A stretch of DNA of 64,000 nucleotides from Nymphaea colorata (Eukaryota > Streptophyta > Magnoliopsida > Nymphaeales > Nymphaeaceae). Both the position numbers and the translations under genes were made by a program. Numbering within the stretch: position 1 is the first letter of the stretch; each line of letters starts with the position of its first letter. Below are positions 37,734-51,300 of this stretch, piece after piece. The DNA lies in the NCBI RefSeq assembly GCF_008831285.2, contig NC_045140.1:599528-663527 (forward strand), read 5' to 3'. The notes beneath the pieces were generated by a model, which saw only the letters and a program-made list of their open reading frames with translations, made no database searches and had not been told where the DNA came from.

Positions 37734-40700
37734 GGATTAGGATGACCCAATCCCAATTTGGGTTGGATTTTTCAACCCCTCTTCTCTCCCTCTTTCACTC
37801 TCTCCTCCTCTCTCATTGCTCTCTTTTCCTCTCTTCTCAATCCATGTGACCATCCCCATTCTCTCATTTAAGGAAGGTAGAGAGGGCAGGCAAGAAGGTA
37901 GGAAGAGAGAGAAATGAGGGAGGAAAAAGGAGTGGGGTGGAAGGACAGGAATGTCAGGTCCCAACAAGCCCAGTCCCCATATAATCAAAAAGCATTAGGC
38001 ACAGTTAAGTCATTAAGTCTTTCACCCTAAAAATAATAATAATAATAATAATAATAAAATGCATGTTAATTGTTAGAATTAACAACGAAAGTTAAGCATT
38101 TTTCAATGAAAAATCTACAACTTCAACTTATAACAACAAACCAATTAAAGTACACGATAATGCAAACATTTCATGATATAACAACTAAAATAGATAAAAG
38201 TTTGAAATATCAACTTTAATGAAGTTAAACAACTCAAGATAGCACAAAATGAAACTTACAAGTAATACCAATGTTTTCAATGTTATGGAGCATGCAGGTC
38301 TTACTACTACCTGAACGTGAAATGCTAAATCTCTAATTCTATTTTCTACTAAAACACTAAAAAATATTAATCTAATTTGGAAAAAGAAAAAAAGGAACAT
38401 AAAAAATCCTCAATATAATCTTAGTTCATGTTAACATTGCTTGCCATAAAATTGACTTTCATTATAAATCTTACAAACAAAAAAAGGTACTGAGGAGATA
38501 ATACATACATATATATGTGAGTTGAAAACTTAAAATAACATAATATTTAAAGTCAACAGTGACGAATCATACCTGTAACTATAACCACAAGTCTACATAG
38601 CACACATACACATATACTTCTTAATGCAAGAACACATAAAAGTGAAAATTTTTGCACCAAAATAGAAGGAAAAATATCTCTCAAGAGAAGAAAAAGAAGA
38701 CGAAGAAAGAAAAGGTTAACAAATAAGTACATTGTTAATTAAAACTAACCTGTTTAGTTCCTAGGTGGGTCTACTTGTTCTAGGCAGTGCTTTAAGCATT
38801 TCCAAGTGGCAGGTCAGCTAGGAGCGACTAGCCTAGGTGACCATCCAAGACTGGGAGTGTAAGCAAGCCAATTGCAAGCCTAGATGGCATTATAGATGCA
38901 AATCAAAGCTAACTGTAGCAGAAGTCAGTATCCACGATTTGGAACTCAGTCCATTTCAGACGAAGCCATTACAGTTGTACTCAACTTCAACGTACAGACC
39001 TGAGGTCCAACACGTGACGATGCATGTTCCTCAAGGGGGGTGTATTTTAACACCCAAAGGTTCCATTAGACATGGAAATGGCCCTGCAATAAATACTTCT
39101 AAAAATTTGCAGGGATTTACTATACTAACAACTGTCCTGGTTTGTAGCCTTTCTATAATACAGACTGATATTGCCCACTGGCAGGTTAGAATCCACCATA
39201 CCAGGAATTCGGCTCTGTTTGGATCAAAAGCTTACTCACTAACAACTACTTTTATCTATTGTGCATAGGAGTACAAGATTCTACCTTCCCATTATCATAT
39301 TGACAACAAGTTTCATTTTTGCACCATTTCCAACTTGACCGAGGAAGAATGACCTTTTCCCCATAACTTCAAAAGCAGGAAAAATTTCATCATATAATGC
39401 CTGCAAACCAGAAGTGTATTGCATAAGAAACTGTGAAGCAGATATCATACCATGATGTATACAAAAACCTAAATTAGTAAATAAAAAGAACATTATCTTA
39501 AGCAACATAAAGTTCTTAACAGTAATAGAATGCACTAAGACTACTTAGTCATCCTATTTTGAATATCCATTGCTCTTTTTGTCATCAATGATGTGGTTTA
39601 GTCTTTAGGACAATACAGAGTCGAGAACAGGGAAACTGATTCCCACATTACGCTCTCATTGTACACATAGTAAAAGGTTTAATAGAAGGGTTATGCTAAA
39701 AAGGTTTGAAGAACCAGTGTAGGTTGATTCTAATATATTTATGACGCTTGCAGCCTCATACTCTTGAATGGCTCAATGAAATTCAGTGCTCATGTCATTG
39801 CATCAAATCAAACTAAAGGCAAGCATAGCGTAGTGCATTTTCGCATAGGGTTTAGCTTTCAACCTCCATGCAGAACAAAATTTACCAGAAGGTTCACATT
39901 GATCAAGAGGCTTGCCACCTTGGACTCCTGAATTCCTTACAGAAATCAGTGTATCCATTAATTGCATTAAATCCAACTAAGAGTTCCAAAATTGTCATGG
40001 GCTCCTAGAAATGATGTGGAGGCTTTTCATATGTATTGCATAACGTAAATCACTATGGACAGGAGAACTGTCTGCTGAAACTGTAATAGACCTTCTCTCC
40101 AGCAGCAAGAATAATCAACTGCCCATCTTCGGCTGGCTTCTTGCTACCTGAGACCGGAGCTTCAAGAAATAGCCCACCTTTTTTAGTAATTGCCTGTGCA
40201 TGTGAAATAGAAAAAGAGGAAGTCAAAAGCCAATGACAAAATTCAAGCATATGGTATACTCGAAAGGAAAAAGAAGAAAAAGTTTTCCAATCATACTCTG
40301 CCTTGAAGGGGAGAACAACCACAATTACAAATGGAAGAAAATATCTACACAGTGAAACCATCTGAATAATGGTCTCATTTGGAGAAAGTACATGGAAATT
40401 ACTAACATATACACAAGCTCCTCACTGATTCTCAAAAACGCTTGACATCAGCTATTCATATGAAATTCTATTTCAATTATGGTTTCACCATGAATGGTGC
40501 ATTGTCCTTTTTGATAATATAAGTGCTTCGGATTTCATTATTCATTCAAGTTTTCATCATACATAGAAAGTAAATATTTTTTGTTTATTACGTGTAAAAA
40601 CAGTAAGTTACATCATGGATCTAGAACAATAGTAACTGCCCTTATGAAGGATGAATGAAACTTGATCATATTAGTATTAGTTTCTTTTAAAACTAAAAAA

Positions 40701-43700
40701 TTGCTTAACTAAAATGAGTGATTGTTCTTTGTGTAACTGGTAGCAGGATAATGAGGTTTATAAACCCCATAAGGGGATTTTTCAACTATACTAATATAGA
40801 ACTATTCTTAAGTACTCTCAAAAAGGGAGTGTTATAGGTTTTGTACCAAACCCAAGTGCAACAATCAGACCTGGTGTCCAACACGTGAAAGTTAAACATA
40901 CTTTAGGCTTCGAAATCAGGGCAATGTTTCAAACTGCTACAGTAAACATATCGAATTCAGTTTGACGGTTTGAAACATTGTCACAGTCGTCGTTCTCAAG
41001 TTTTTCCTAGTGAGGTTCTTCTCAGGTATTAATCAAGAAGCTTGTTCTTCCTGGGAAAATAACAGCAATTCAAAAAAATCAAAATTATAACAAAATAATG
41101 GAAAATTTATGAAAGTTTGAATTTTCTATAAATTTTTTTATAAAACCATTCACCAAACCACAAAAAACAATAGCTATTAACGTATTAAAAGAAACATCAA
41201 GAATTTAAAGGATATTAAAACTTTTTCTTGAGAAGGGAAAAAACTTGATATTTTCGTTTTGGTCATTCCCTCAAAACATCACAATTTTTCATTTCATTTT
41301 TTTCCCATTTTTTGCATTTATTTGAAACATGGCAATATTTGTGACACAGGTTTGAAAATATCATTTCAAGTTTAAAATCCTTCAATAATCTGGAATTATT
41401 TATGCCAAAACCATTATTCAATCATGATAGAGGGAGTTCCCTGCTATGCCATAAAGGATGCAGCAAATCTTTGCACAGCATTTTAAAAAGGGTTCTTTGC
41501 AACCTTATTGAGCATTGTCCAGCCTGAGAGAGAGACACAGAGAGATGGAATCAACTCCTCCTTCTCCATCTTTTCCAGTGCCCCTGCCGAGCTGTGTGCA
41601 TGTAGGGTTTTTCCTCAGCTAGAGGTGCATGGACCAACTGACGCCTTCATCAGCTAGAGCTATATGGACCAAACTACCTTTTCCTGGTTTACTCTACCTT
41701 AGATAGCTAGATTGGCCTTCATTCAGGTCAGCTGTATAGAGAGAAGAGCTAATCCTGTACGAGAATTAAGGGATTTTTGTTTCAGACAATATGACAAAGC
41801 CCAGAAGTATGAGGCTCTGAGCTGATTTTCATGCTGAGGTTTGAGCTGGAAGGCTTATTTGTTCCATGATTTAGATCTAAAAAATTGTATTTGGTGGCTG
41901 ACGAGCTGCTGTGTTACCTAGTAAATTCTGTCTCATACAAGGGCCTTAACAGACACTATAATCTGTTTGGGGGTAATCAAAATAAACTTAGATATCTCAA
42001 TTAATGTTGGCCCATCCAGTTTCAGGTCTGACCACAAACAGACTTGAGTCACCTCCTTACACATTGGAATAGTGTTAAAAGACAAAAAAAAAAATGAACA
42101 AACAATGTGAGGACGAATTTAGTTTTCCTACACGTACCAGATGGACGTGGCAAGGGCATTCACATGAAGGATTAATCTAAATCAGGCCAGTATGTGGGAT
42201 CTGTAAGGGGGTTTAACACAATTGCAAATTATTCATCATGGGCAGCCATCAAATGAATCTACTAAAATAACCAGGTACCTCACTAATATTGGATGATGTA
42301 TTCCCATCAACAGTTGACATATCAATATATCCTTTCCCTTGGCATATTTCTTCAAGAACACCATGCTTGTCAAACACTACCTACATATTCATCAGAAAAA
42401 CTTCCTCGGTTAAAGCATCCTCATGCTTGAAGGGCATTAACGCTAGGTACCTTGGGCTCACCGAGTGGGAGGCAGAAGGATCTGATAACATTGCGATGGT
42501 GTATTTGCACCTTTTAATCACTGCTGCTGGGGTTTCTCCAACTGAAGCACCATGCTCTACGAGTTCATCACACTAGGGAATACAGAACATTGTCAGTCAA
42601 AGACTCAAGGAAGCTATAATAATTTAAATAATTAAAAAAAAAAACTTAACAGACATGAATACCAAATGACAAGTAAAATAAGCAGAAAGATGGATGTTTT
42701 TCAATATTCTGTTTAATATCATAGAAAGGTGCACCTTATCAATTTTTTAGGAAACCATGAAGTATCATATTTAAGAAACTGTATGAACTGGATAAACAAA
42801 ACCATCACGTAAAATAAGACCAAGTAGCAGTATCATTCATATGAGTTTTCTTAGTGAAACACTGACGTAACCAATGAAATTTATATCAAACAATCAAAAT
42901 ATTGAAGTTGGAATTAAAGAAATGAGACGCCAATGAAAAAGAAACATATTTATAACCATGCATCAAGATATGCTACATCTGGAGGCTACAAGAAGATGTT
43001 GACAACTCATGCTTCAACAGAAAAGAAAGCTGCCAATAACATGAATCATCCTGCAGTAGTTTGGCTCATACATTCATAGGAAAGCTGTTCGTAATAATAT
43101 TGAAAAATGAATCGGCTGCGAACACTTTGGTATAGAACCTCAATGGCACAATGCCATGTTCCCACGTTCCACCCAAACAAGCTCAACCGTCCAGCTCTTC
43201 ACAGAGCAACTGCTCATCTCCACATCATTTCCGTCGCACTTGTCCCCTATACATGCTGTAGCTGTTAGGCGCGCAGGGGACTGTCGTTAAGGGTACTGGG
43301 TATGCATCATTTTCCACAGCCACTTACACCATTAAGCTTGAAATTATGAGAATATGATTTAAACTATAAATGCAAAACTCAAAGTAGACAGATCAACCAT
43401 CTCGTTGTGATATATATATATATATATAGCAAATTAGAAGGTCTCACTGATGATCACCAGTTATTTCAGATATACATGTGAGACTTGCGACCTAAGGAGT
43501 TGAGTGAATGTGCAGTCAGGACCCAAATGGGGACGAGGAGGAGTCTGGAGCAAATATCGCGGTCTCTGGCATCCCCTTTCAAGGTGCTAACTCGGAAAGA
43601 AGGTCACGAGAGGAGAAATGAAATGTCAGGAAGCGGAATCGGGGCCAATGTGATTGGGCTTTGCCTCCAATGAAGAGATCAGAGTATATTTGAAAGCAAG

Positions 43701-44112
43701 CTTCAATTCTTTCTAGATAACCTAAAAATGAGCCATGAGTGAATTACAGAAACCTTACGCAAAGGGCTTTTCGGTCGATCATCATCTCTCGTTTTTTAGT
43801 ACTACTACTACTGCAATGGGAAGTTGTGTCTTTCTGCCGCATACCACCACCCAGAGGGTCCTCTGAAAAACTAATAATCCACTAACCAGCTACCCAACAG
43901 ACGAAATTGAGAAACAGTCGCCGACATTAAAAAGGAAAAATACACAGAGCTTAAAGGAGTGAATATGTAACTAGCACTCTTTTTTAGATAGAGCGAGAGA
44001 GACAGACCCTCGACAGTGTTCTGTTCCACACGGTCACCCTGAAGCCATGGCGAAGGAGGTTCATGGCCATGGCCTTCCCCATGATACCAAGTCCTAGAAA
44101 TCCGATATCCAT
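32580..44112 (-). CDS. GLYR1: Glyoxylate/succinic semialdehyde reductase, GLYR1 type
   Basis: Eight exons: 44008-44112, 42462-42572, 42279-42380, 40092-40193, 39285-39400, 33998-34076, 32807-32977 and 32580-32675. Phases are consistent; 293 aa. The enzyme belongs to the beta-hydroxyacid dehydrogenase family and reduces glyoxylate and succinic semialdehyde with NADPH. The Rossmann motif GLGIMG is at residues 7-12, and VTVWNRT follows. The substrate loop [14 protein letters not shown] has Ser121. The signature [10 protein letters not shown] carries the catalytic Lys170 and Asn174. The C-terminal all-helical part has [34 protein letters not shown] and [10 protein letters not shown]. The length and Ser121/Lys170 numbering equal Arabidopsis GLYR1. 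The ATG at 44112 is the first in frame; the upstream open frame lacks an ATG, so no transit peptide is seen. The largest intron (34077-39284) holds several repeats. Confidence 0.95.
34352..34612. mobile_element. Hairpin MITE with a duplicated end and (CT)n tracts
   Basis: At 34352-34452 the left arm (AGATTAGCGGCTGAGAGAAA...GGAGAAAAA) is the imperfect reverse complement of the right arm (TTTTTCTCC...TCAACCACCAATCT). The right arm and the next bases (GGCTGAGAC.GTT) recur at about 34525-34585 after a (CT)n run at 34499-34522. A second (CT)n run and TATATG repeats follow. It lies in a GLYR1 intron. Confidence 0.6.
37659..37734. repeat. Compound microsatellite (TA)n-(GA)n
   Basis: (TA)n to about 37700 is followed directly by (GA)n to about 37734, the same arrangement as at 15665-15734. 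Confidence 0.95.
38031..38058. repeat. (AAT)n microsatellite
   Basis: About nine AAT units. Confidence 0.9.
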
Positions 44113-45144
44113 GAATCCGATTCCCTGTCTTTTCCGCGTTCCAGTCAAAAACAACACCGGCCTCTTCTGATCAACACCCCAAGTTCCCAACCTCACAGCT
44201 TTGCTTCTCCCCTCCTCTTCTTCTTCCAGGGACCCTTTCTTTATTTTTTATGGGCACTCTTCCTTTGTCCCACGTTGAGCGATTTTTTCCTCTTTCTTTA
44301 TTCCCATTTTTGTGGACGGCCCAGGTCACAGGTGGTAGCTTCTTTTTTACAAAAAAAAAAAAAAAACCCTCAAGTCCAGCTGTTTCGGAATGTTCACGTG
44401 ACGGCCTTCACCTCGTGCTCGTGGTCCTCTTTCATTTCTTCGAGTCCCGATCGGCTCCTTTGGAATGTTCACGTCTTAATTTTAACAGTGTGCTGCTGCA
44501 GCTCTAATGGCGGATGCTGTAAATGGTTCGAATTCATGACCATTCCGGTCTTCAATGCACTTAACTTAATCACATATTATCTAATTCAATTCACGTTCGA
44601 ACACTGATTCAAATTTTTCTTTCAAACTCACATTCGAGTTCGGCTAACATATGATCGAGACAGAATATTCTGTAAGGATTTGAATTCGTTTATGAATGTG
44701 CACTGCATACCGAATTCAGATCCCACCGGAAACAGAATCAAGATATCTTAAGTTCTTAATCACGTTCGATTGGGGCGCAGATTTAGATCACATTTGAACC
44801 CAATTATTCTTTCTTTCAAACAACCCAAATCCATCTCCAACTCCTATGTAATTTGAAAAGTTCAACTCTAAAAACCAATTCACCCATAAAATTCAAAACG
44901 CATGAATTAGACGTAGAAGTTAAAGCATAAAGGAGACAAAATAAGTTTACCTTCAAGTTTTTATTACTCTCCCTTACCCACTGTCAAAAGAAAGCGTGGA
45001 AGAAATTTTGTCTACTCTATTTTGGTGTCTCACAAGCTCATCCTCGAAGAAAGCCAAGATTCCATAGATAAGGACGACTCGTATGGTCGCCATTGAGTTT
45101 CTTCAACCTCATTTCTTTTAGCCAATTTTCCCAACTCTTAATAG

Positions 45145-45603
45145 TAGGGGTGAACAACATAGTACTCGAGCTCGACTCGTGAACAAGTTTGAGCTAAGTC
45201 ATTTGCATAAAGACTCCAGCTCGAACTCATGAATCGACTCGTTCAAATAATTGAGTCGAGTTCGAGTTAATTGAACTAGAATCGTTAAAGCTCTACTTGG
45301 CTAAAAAATGATGTAGTGATTTTTTAAATATCTGACTCATTTTTTTATTAAAAAATAAGTATATTAAAATTAATTAATTATGTAAGTTTTTACAAAAGCT
45401 CATACAATTTTGTCGAGCCTTCATCGAGTCGAGCTCGATTTATGGCAAAATAATGATTCATGTATTCAAACAAGTTTTTCGAGCCTTAATCGAGTCGAGC
45501 TTGAGCTACTTCTGTCAAGCTATTCTCAAGCTAGAGGTTTCATTAGTTAAACTGAGCTCGAGCTCGCTGACCTCGAGCTCGACTCGGCTTGTGTTCACCC
45601 CTA
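45145..45603. mobile_element. hAT-like MITE, CTCGAG-rich, with 8-bp target-site duplication
   Basis: A perfect 12-base terminal inverted repeat: TAGGGGTGAACA at the left and TGTTCACCCCTA at the right. It is flanked by CTTAATAG (45137-45144) and CTTAGTAG (45604-45611), an 8-bp duplication with one mismatch, the size made by hAT transposases. The interior is non-coding and filled with diverged repeats of GAGCTCGAGTCGA-type words on both strands. Length 459 bp. Confidence 0.8.
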
Positions 45604-46861
45604 CTTAGTAGTGGCATAGGGACGTGTAGGCTGGTGTGTGCAATTCAGCATAAAAAATTAGTTTATTTCAATATTAATATATTTTATTGTTTTCATATGA
45701 GTAGCCCTTGGAGATTAGAAGTTAAAATGTTAGATCTAATTGAGAATTTCTTCTTCTTTTTTTTAAAGAAACTTACTGCATATGAGAAACTTGAAATATA
45801 AAAGTAAACAATAATCTTTGGCCTGATATTATAATCCCATAAAGGTACTGATAGAAAGGTCTCAACTCACTATTTAAAAAATTAAAAGTTCATTAAGGTT
45901 CAAAAAAGGTTGACAAATGGAAAAGAGCATGTTTTAAAAAAAAACACAAATAAAATAATGTACCATAATATTAATTTTTTAAAATTTCAGGAACACTCAA
46001 GTCCAAAATGTTTTGTCAAGCTTTAAAAATAAATTAATGCGAATTTGCAAACAAAAAAAATATCTATATGAGTTACAGAAAACAAAAAGAAATATCCAAC
46101 AAAAAAAATACTCAAAAGCTTGCAAAAAGACTTACACACAAAAAATCATGGCCAAAAAGATTAAAAAATAAGATTTTAATCAAAAAATAAAAAATGCCAA
46201 TAATGATAACATCTATAAAAAGAAAATCAACACAAAATATAGAACGAATTAAGAGTCAAAATCCCTACGATCTTTTTGAATTTTTATAGCTTGAAAAAAT
46301 TGTGTTTGAACTCTCAAATGTGTATTTAATAAAAGTGAAAAACAAAAGTAAAAATACTAATAAAACATAGCACAAAGTTTATGATCTAAAGTTCATAAAA
46401 ATATGCAAATCCAAATGTTATGGATAAATAGAAAAAAGCAAAAAAAAACCTACATAAAAATATTAAAATATCATAAACTATTATTTTAAATAAAAATGAT
46501 AAACAAATCTTGCATAATATAACATGAAATTTCTGGCGATGGATCATTGAGAAGAGCAGGTCGATGGAGTTGAATGGGCTGAGCGATCACGGAATCGATT
46601 CTGTCTCTCGTCGTCATGACACTGATGCCCCATGAAACCGCTGGCGAGATCAATTTTAAGAAACATACGGATCTCAAAAGGAACCATTCTTGATGAGATT
46701 GTACCTTCAGAGGCGAATCGCGCGATGGTGAGTAAGGTGGAAGGAACTGACGTCGAACTCCCAAGTTCGTCCATCTTCGTTTGATTGAATAATCGGAAGT
46801 TTGTACAGATGGACTTCATGGTTTGATTCAAGATTTTCAGGAAAATTAGGAGAAAGACGAG

Positions 46862-46888
46862 CGAGAGAGAGAGAGAGAGAGAGAGAGA
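46862..46888. repeat. (GA)n microsatellite
   Basis: About 13 GA units. Confidence 0.93.
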
Positions 46889-48393
46889 TTGAATTTGAGT
46901 TTGCAAAAAGAAACTTCCCCAGAAATCCCACTGTATGCCCGTTTATGGCGGTGGACATAAACGGGTCGGATCCTGTTCATTCCCGGCTTTCTCCAGCATT
47001 TATGATCAATGATCGATTTTTTAACCGTCAAAATGTAAGACAGATAAATCAATTAGAACCTCCTCAGTTCCATCAAGATCCAATCATACAAAATTTTGCA
47101 TGTAATTCACATCGCTTCTTCCTAATGCATTATTTTCCTCGTCACTCTTACTTACATCCTAAAGAATTCAACTACCATTAGATCCAATTTTTTAGGAGTA
47201 ATTTGTGTTGGTTTAATTCTGCAACTACTGTTTATTGGACATTTCCTGTCCAATTTTTTCAAGAAGAGAATTGTGTCAATTGCTGTTAAGCTTCCGTTTG
47301 CACAGAAACGTTAAACCGACCCACTTCATCTTCCCACTTACTGAAATTTATTTTTTGCCATTTTATGGTGATCCACAACACTCGAATTTGAATCAACGAA
47401 TGCACCAATTCACCCGTTATTCCAGTTAAACTGAGCAGAAGAAAGAGAAGGTACATTGATAGTTAGCGGTTTCAATAACACAAAAATTCTTACGTCAAAT
47501 GGTAACTTTTTCCAGTTTTACTATTCAAAAATGTACATTCAACTTACGAAAATACACATTGAAAGCCTTTAGTCTGGAAAAAGACAGAGCTTTCTCCACC
47601 CGTAATAAGAAGCATGACTAATAAAAGAACTGTACATCTCCACCTCATACTCATAGATCATTCCCGGAAAAGTTTCTTCAGATTTACACAAATAATATTT
47701 TATTAACTATAGAATATAAAAAAAATTAGACTGTCTAATCCTTATAAAATCCCAATTACGTGTTAAAATGATCACATCCAAGAGTATTTATGTGGTGAGA
47801 CTCTCCAAGAGAAAAAAGATCCATCTTTCAATGTGGAGGATAGGATCTGTTCTTGTTCCAAAAGATGTCCAATTTTATGTTTTCTCAATACATCCAAAAC
47901 AAGGATGTCAGGCACAAACCGAGCAAGAGAGGACAGATTTGGTTATCCTATTAAACATTCCACCTAATTTCTTGTCCCAAACAGAGCTGAGAAGTATCGA
48001 CCTGCATTAAAAATTCCTTGTCTTTAACTGGAGATTGAAATTGTCCATCATGTCAGGTTAAGACAGAACAAAGTTAGTTGGGCACCCAAAAAAAATCTGA
48101 GTAACAAGCCTGAACTATGCTTGTTCATGTGTAAGCTTGCAGGTGCATGCACGTGCTAGAGGGTGCAAATACAGGAAAGTATGCTTGAGAAGATAGAAGA
48201 TGGTCTATGCAAACTTTATGTATTTAGGCATATGCCAGAAAAGGCAAAATGCAATAACTAAGTCCACACTTTAAGATGCCCCATCATTACAAGGACTGGC
48301 AACAGTATTTTCTGAAGAGAACAAAGAGAAAAGAAAAGGATTTATCCAGAGTGGAAAGTAGTCAGACTCAGGATATCATCAATCACAAGAAAG

Positions 48394-51300
48394 TTACGAA
48401 GCTCCCAGCAGATTCAGGATGTCCTTCTGCAAAAATGGTAACATTACAGAAAAAAGAAAATCATGAGCTCCCTCTGTAGCGGTAAGTATGCGATCCAAAC
48501 AAGAACCAACAATATGAAATGGCATGCAAACCTCGATCTTCATGGGAGATGTGGTTGGTGCATATCTCTCGACAACCTTTCCATCTTTGTTCACCAAGAA
48601 CTTGGTGAAATTCCACTTGATGCCATCACCGAATATCCCACCTTTCTGTGTTTTAAGGAACTTATAGACTGGAGCTGCATTCTTGCCGTTCACTTCCACC
48701 TGTCGATATGTGAAACAAGAAAAAACCGTGCAATACAATCATCTATCAGATCCTTAAAGTAAGAACCTATATCAGGATTCATAATTGACTAGAGGTAGAA
48801 ATTGGTCAATATGGTGCAACAATTATAGTCCACAAAAATAAAATGCACATGTGGAGGGAGATGAAAATTATGGTGGTTCTCAAGAGAATGCATTTTGTTT
48901 CATCCATAACAGCTCAGTAGGTGTTTAATATGGCAGGAGAAAAATTGGTGACTGTGGATTTCAGCATTTCAATCGAAGTTTTTCTAGCTAATAAATGTCT
49001 AAAGTCAAATGATGAACATGTTACATTGTTCCCCTTAATTTCAAACTCCTTGTTACCACGTACGAACTCATTGTGGAAGAAGGACGAGAGATTTTAAAAT
49101 TTCAATTTTTCAAGCAAATGGTTCACTATATGAATGCCACACCAAAAGTAGCTCCTAGAATTACAGCCTCCGTTGATGAGATGACATGAAATAGAATGCT
49201 ACTAGTCCTAATTACCTTGTCAAAGATGGGAAATTCAGCCTTGAACCTAGTACAAGCAACTTCAACGATCTCTTCATTGCTGCCTGGTTCTTGACCAGCA
49301 AACTGATTGCAGGGAAATGCCAAGATCTCAAATCCTAGAAAGAGCATATTGACAATGACATTAAATGATGCACTATATTTTGCAAAGGCCTAACAACCAT
49401 GAAATGAAATGCCACATAAATAATAATAATCAGATAAAGGTCCTCAGCACAAGGCACCAACTCACCTTGGCCTTTATACTTCTCATACAGAACATTGAGT
49501 TCCTTGTAGTTTGAGTTTGTCAGTCCACTGCATGCATAAAAAGGACATTAATTAACCAGTACATCATTATAACTACAAGAGTCAGAGAGGAAATATCATA
49601 TTACATTACTAGGAGTTGATCATTATCTTGTCTGAATCAGGTTGAAAGAAGTTGCCATGTAATACCATTGATACTATGAGACCTCAAAAAGGCAAAACCA
49701 ATCACATTTTCAAAATGTAAAAGACCTAGTGGTTCAATTCAAGTATTTAGTCAGAGCAAAATGATCATAGTTCTTATATACATAATCCATTCACATTTTC
49801 AGCCTTTTCAGTATAAATATATGAATAAGTGATCCTGAAATACCACTTTTCTAACTTTAGAAACTACTGTTTTAACATTAAGACATTATCTTTTGTGTCA
49901 TTGTTGAAAGGGGTTATGGTTTTGGTTAGCAGCAATTTATGTCACATGGATGCATCTATGTTTTCCTGAGAAGTCTCGGGCCCACACCCTGCAGCCATTG
50001 GCATGGGCTGCAATCCTTCAACAGCCACATGCAAAGTGTGCAGGGTATTGATCCTTATCAAATATCAAGATCATTCTAGGAAGACTAACTTTTAGAGAGC
50101 TAAGCAATAACTAACATTTTTTTTAAAAGACGGGAGAAGGAAAAGTAAAGGAAAACAAAGGGAAGAATCATGATACATTGGAAAAAGCACTAAACGAAAA
50201 CACAATCTTTTCTTTGTGCTTTTTCCATAAAAAAATATTTTTAGAACATTTAAAATTTTTAACATACTTTAAGCTTCTTTTAACATGCTTTTTAATATTT
50301 TGAACTTTTAAAGTTTATGTAAATTAGCAGAAGATTTACTTTTTTGTATTTTCTGTTAACTTTTAATTTTTTGAATTCCTAAACTTTCCATGAAAAATAA
50401 ATTCCCCATTGTGATTCAAAGATACTAATATAACCAGCCAGTGAATATTGTCAAACTTTAACTCTGCTGAATTATGCACTTACACTAATGTGTAAACTTT
50501 TAGAGCAAGTTTAATACCCTCGCATCAGATTACCATGCAAGCCAAGAATAAACGGGCACCCAGTCATTGACAAAAGAACTCCAATGGTAAGAGATATTTC
50601 AACAATATTTCATAGAGAAAGAACTACCATGTGCAATTGTTTGATGAAACTATTTGCTCAGAGCCTCTCTCTTAGAATTTCATGAGAATTTAGGGCACAA
50701 TAAATGGTGACTCTCATGAATGTATTTGTATCATGAAGATAGAATCCATTATCTTTCTTAACAGGTACGAGTGAATATCTGACACATTGACAATGCACTT
50801 GCTGTGTTCATCAAGTTATAGAAACATTAGACAATTTAGTGCCGCTGAACTTAAGCTCCATGGCTGCAGAAGAAAGCATAAAATAGGACCAAGTATCAAC
50901 TAATCTTCCCCAACTACAGCACTGAGGCTCTCTCACCATCACGTGACGAGAGTAATGAAGGAAAATGGAAGAATAAGGCCTGTGTCACACAGGTGCAGCA
51001 ACAGGAACCTATACAATTCTGCTTATGGATGACCAACTTGACAGTTTGAAATATATATACACATACATACATGCGTGTGTACAAACAAAATCAAAACAAT
51101 TTCATAAATAGTCAATTCCATTTGTCACCAAAATCAAAGCAAAATAATTCAGGTGTCGGAGATGCGAAAGGAGAAAGATAATAAAAGGGATGAGCGCCTA
51201 AGGTCAATTACCACATAGAAGCAACATTGACTATCAGAAGAACTTTTCCTCTGTAAGTGGCCAGGCTCACATCATTTCCTTTAATATCCTGTGCTCAGCA

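Larger units (their letters stand above)
37449..38830. mobile_element. Non-autonomous repeat, copy 2, interrupted by inserted DNA (GLYR1 intron)
   Basis: The left end ATGTTGTTAAAAGTGTTAGG and a CCTAGGCGATGAG block match copy 1 (25961) and a CTAGGCAGTGCTTTAAGC block near 38782. The interior from about 38068 (GTTAAGCATTTTTCAATGAA) to 38340 parallels copy 1. Bases of about 37575-38060 are extra relative to copy 1 and include the (TA)n(GA)n microsatellite, a CT-rich block and an (AAT)n run. The right border is not sharp. Confidence 0.5.
44113..48393. other. Intergenic region between GLYR1-type and peroxidase genes
   Basis: 44113-44250 would hold the GLYR1 leader. A hAT-like MITE lies at 45145-45603. 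45800-46500 is very A-rich without recognisable structure. A (GA)n run is at 46862-46888. No coding gene was recognised; the open frames at 46500-47180 run through the (GA)n tract and lack family resemblance. Confidence 0.5.

Noticed and set aside
44113-44196. N-terminal extension of GLYR1 that might be a transit peptide
   Set aside because: The extension has no ATG; the first ATG gives MDIGFLGLG, matching the known start and the numbering of catalytic residues.
46486-47181. Overlapping frames near the (GA)n repeat as a gene
   Set aside because: They depend on the low-complexity tract and show no conserved motif.
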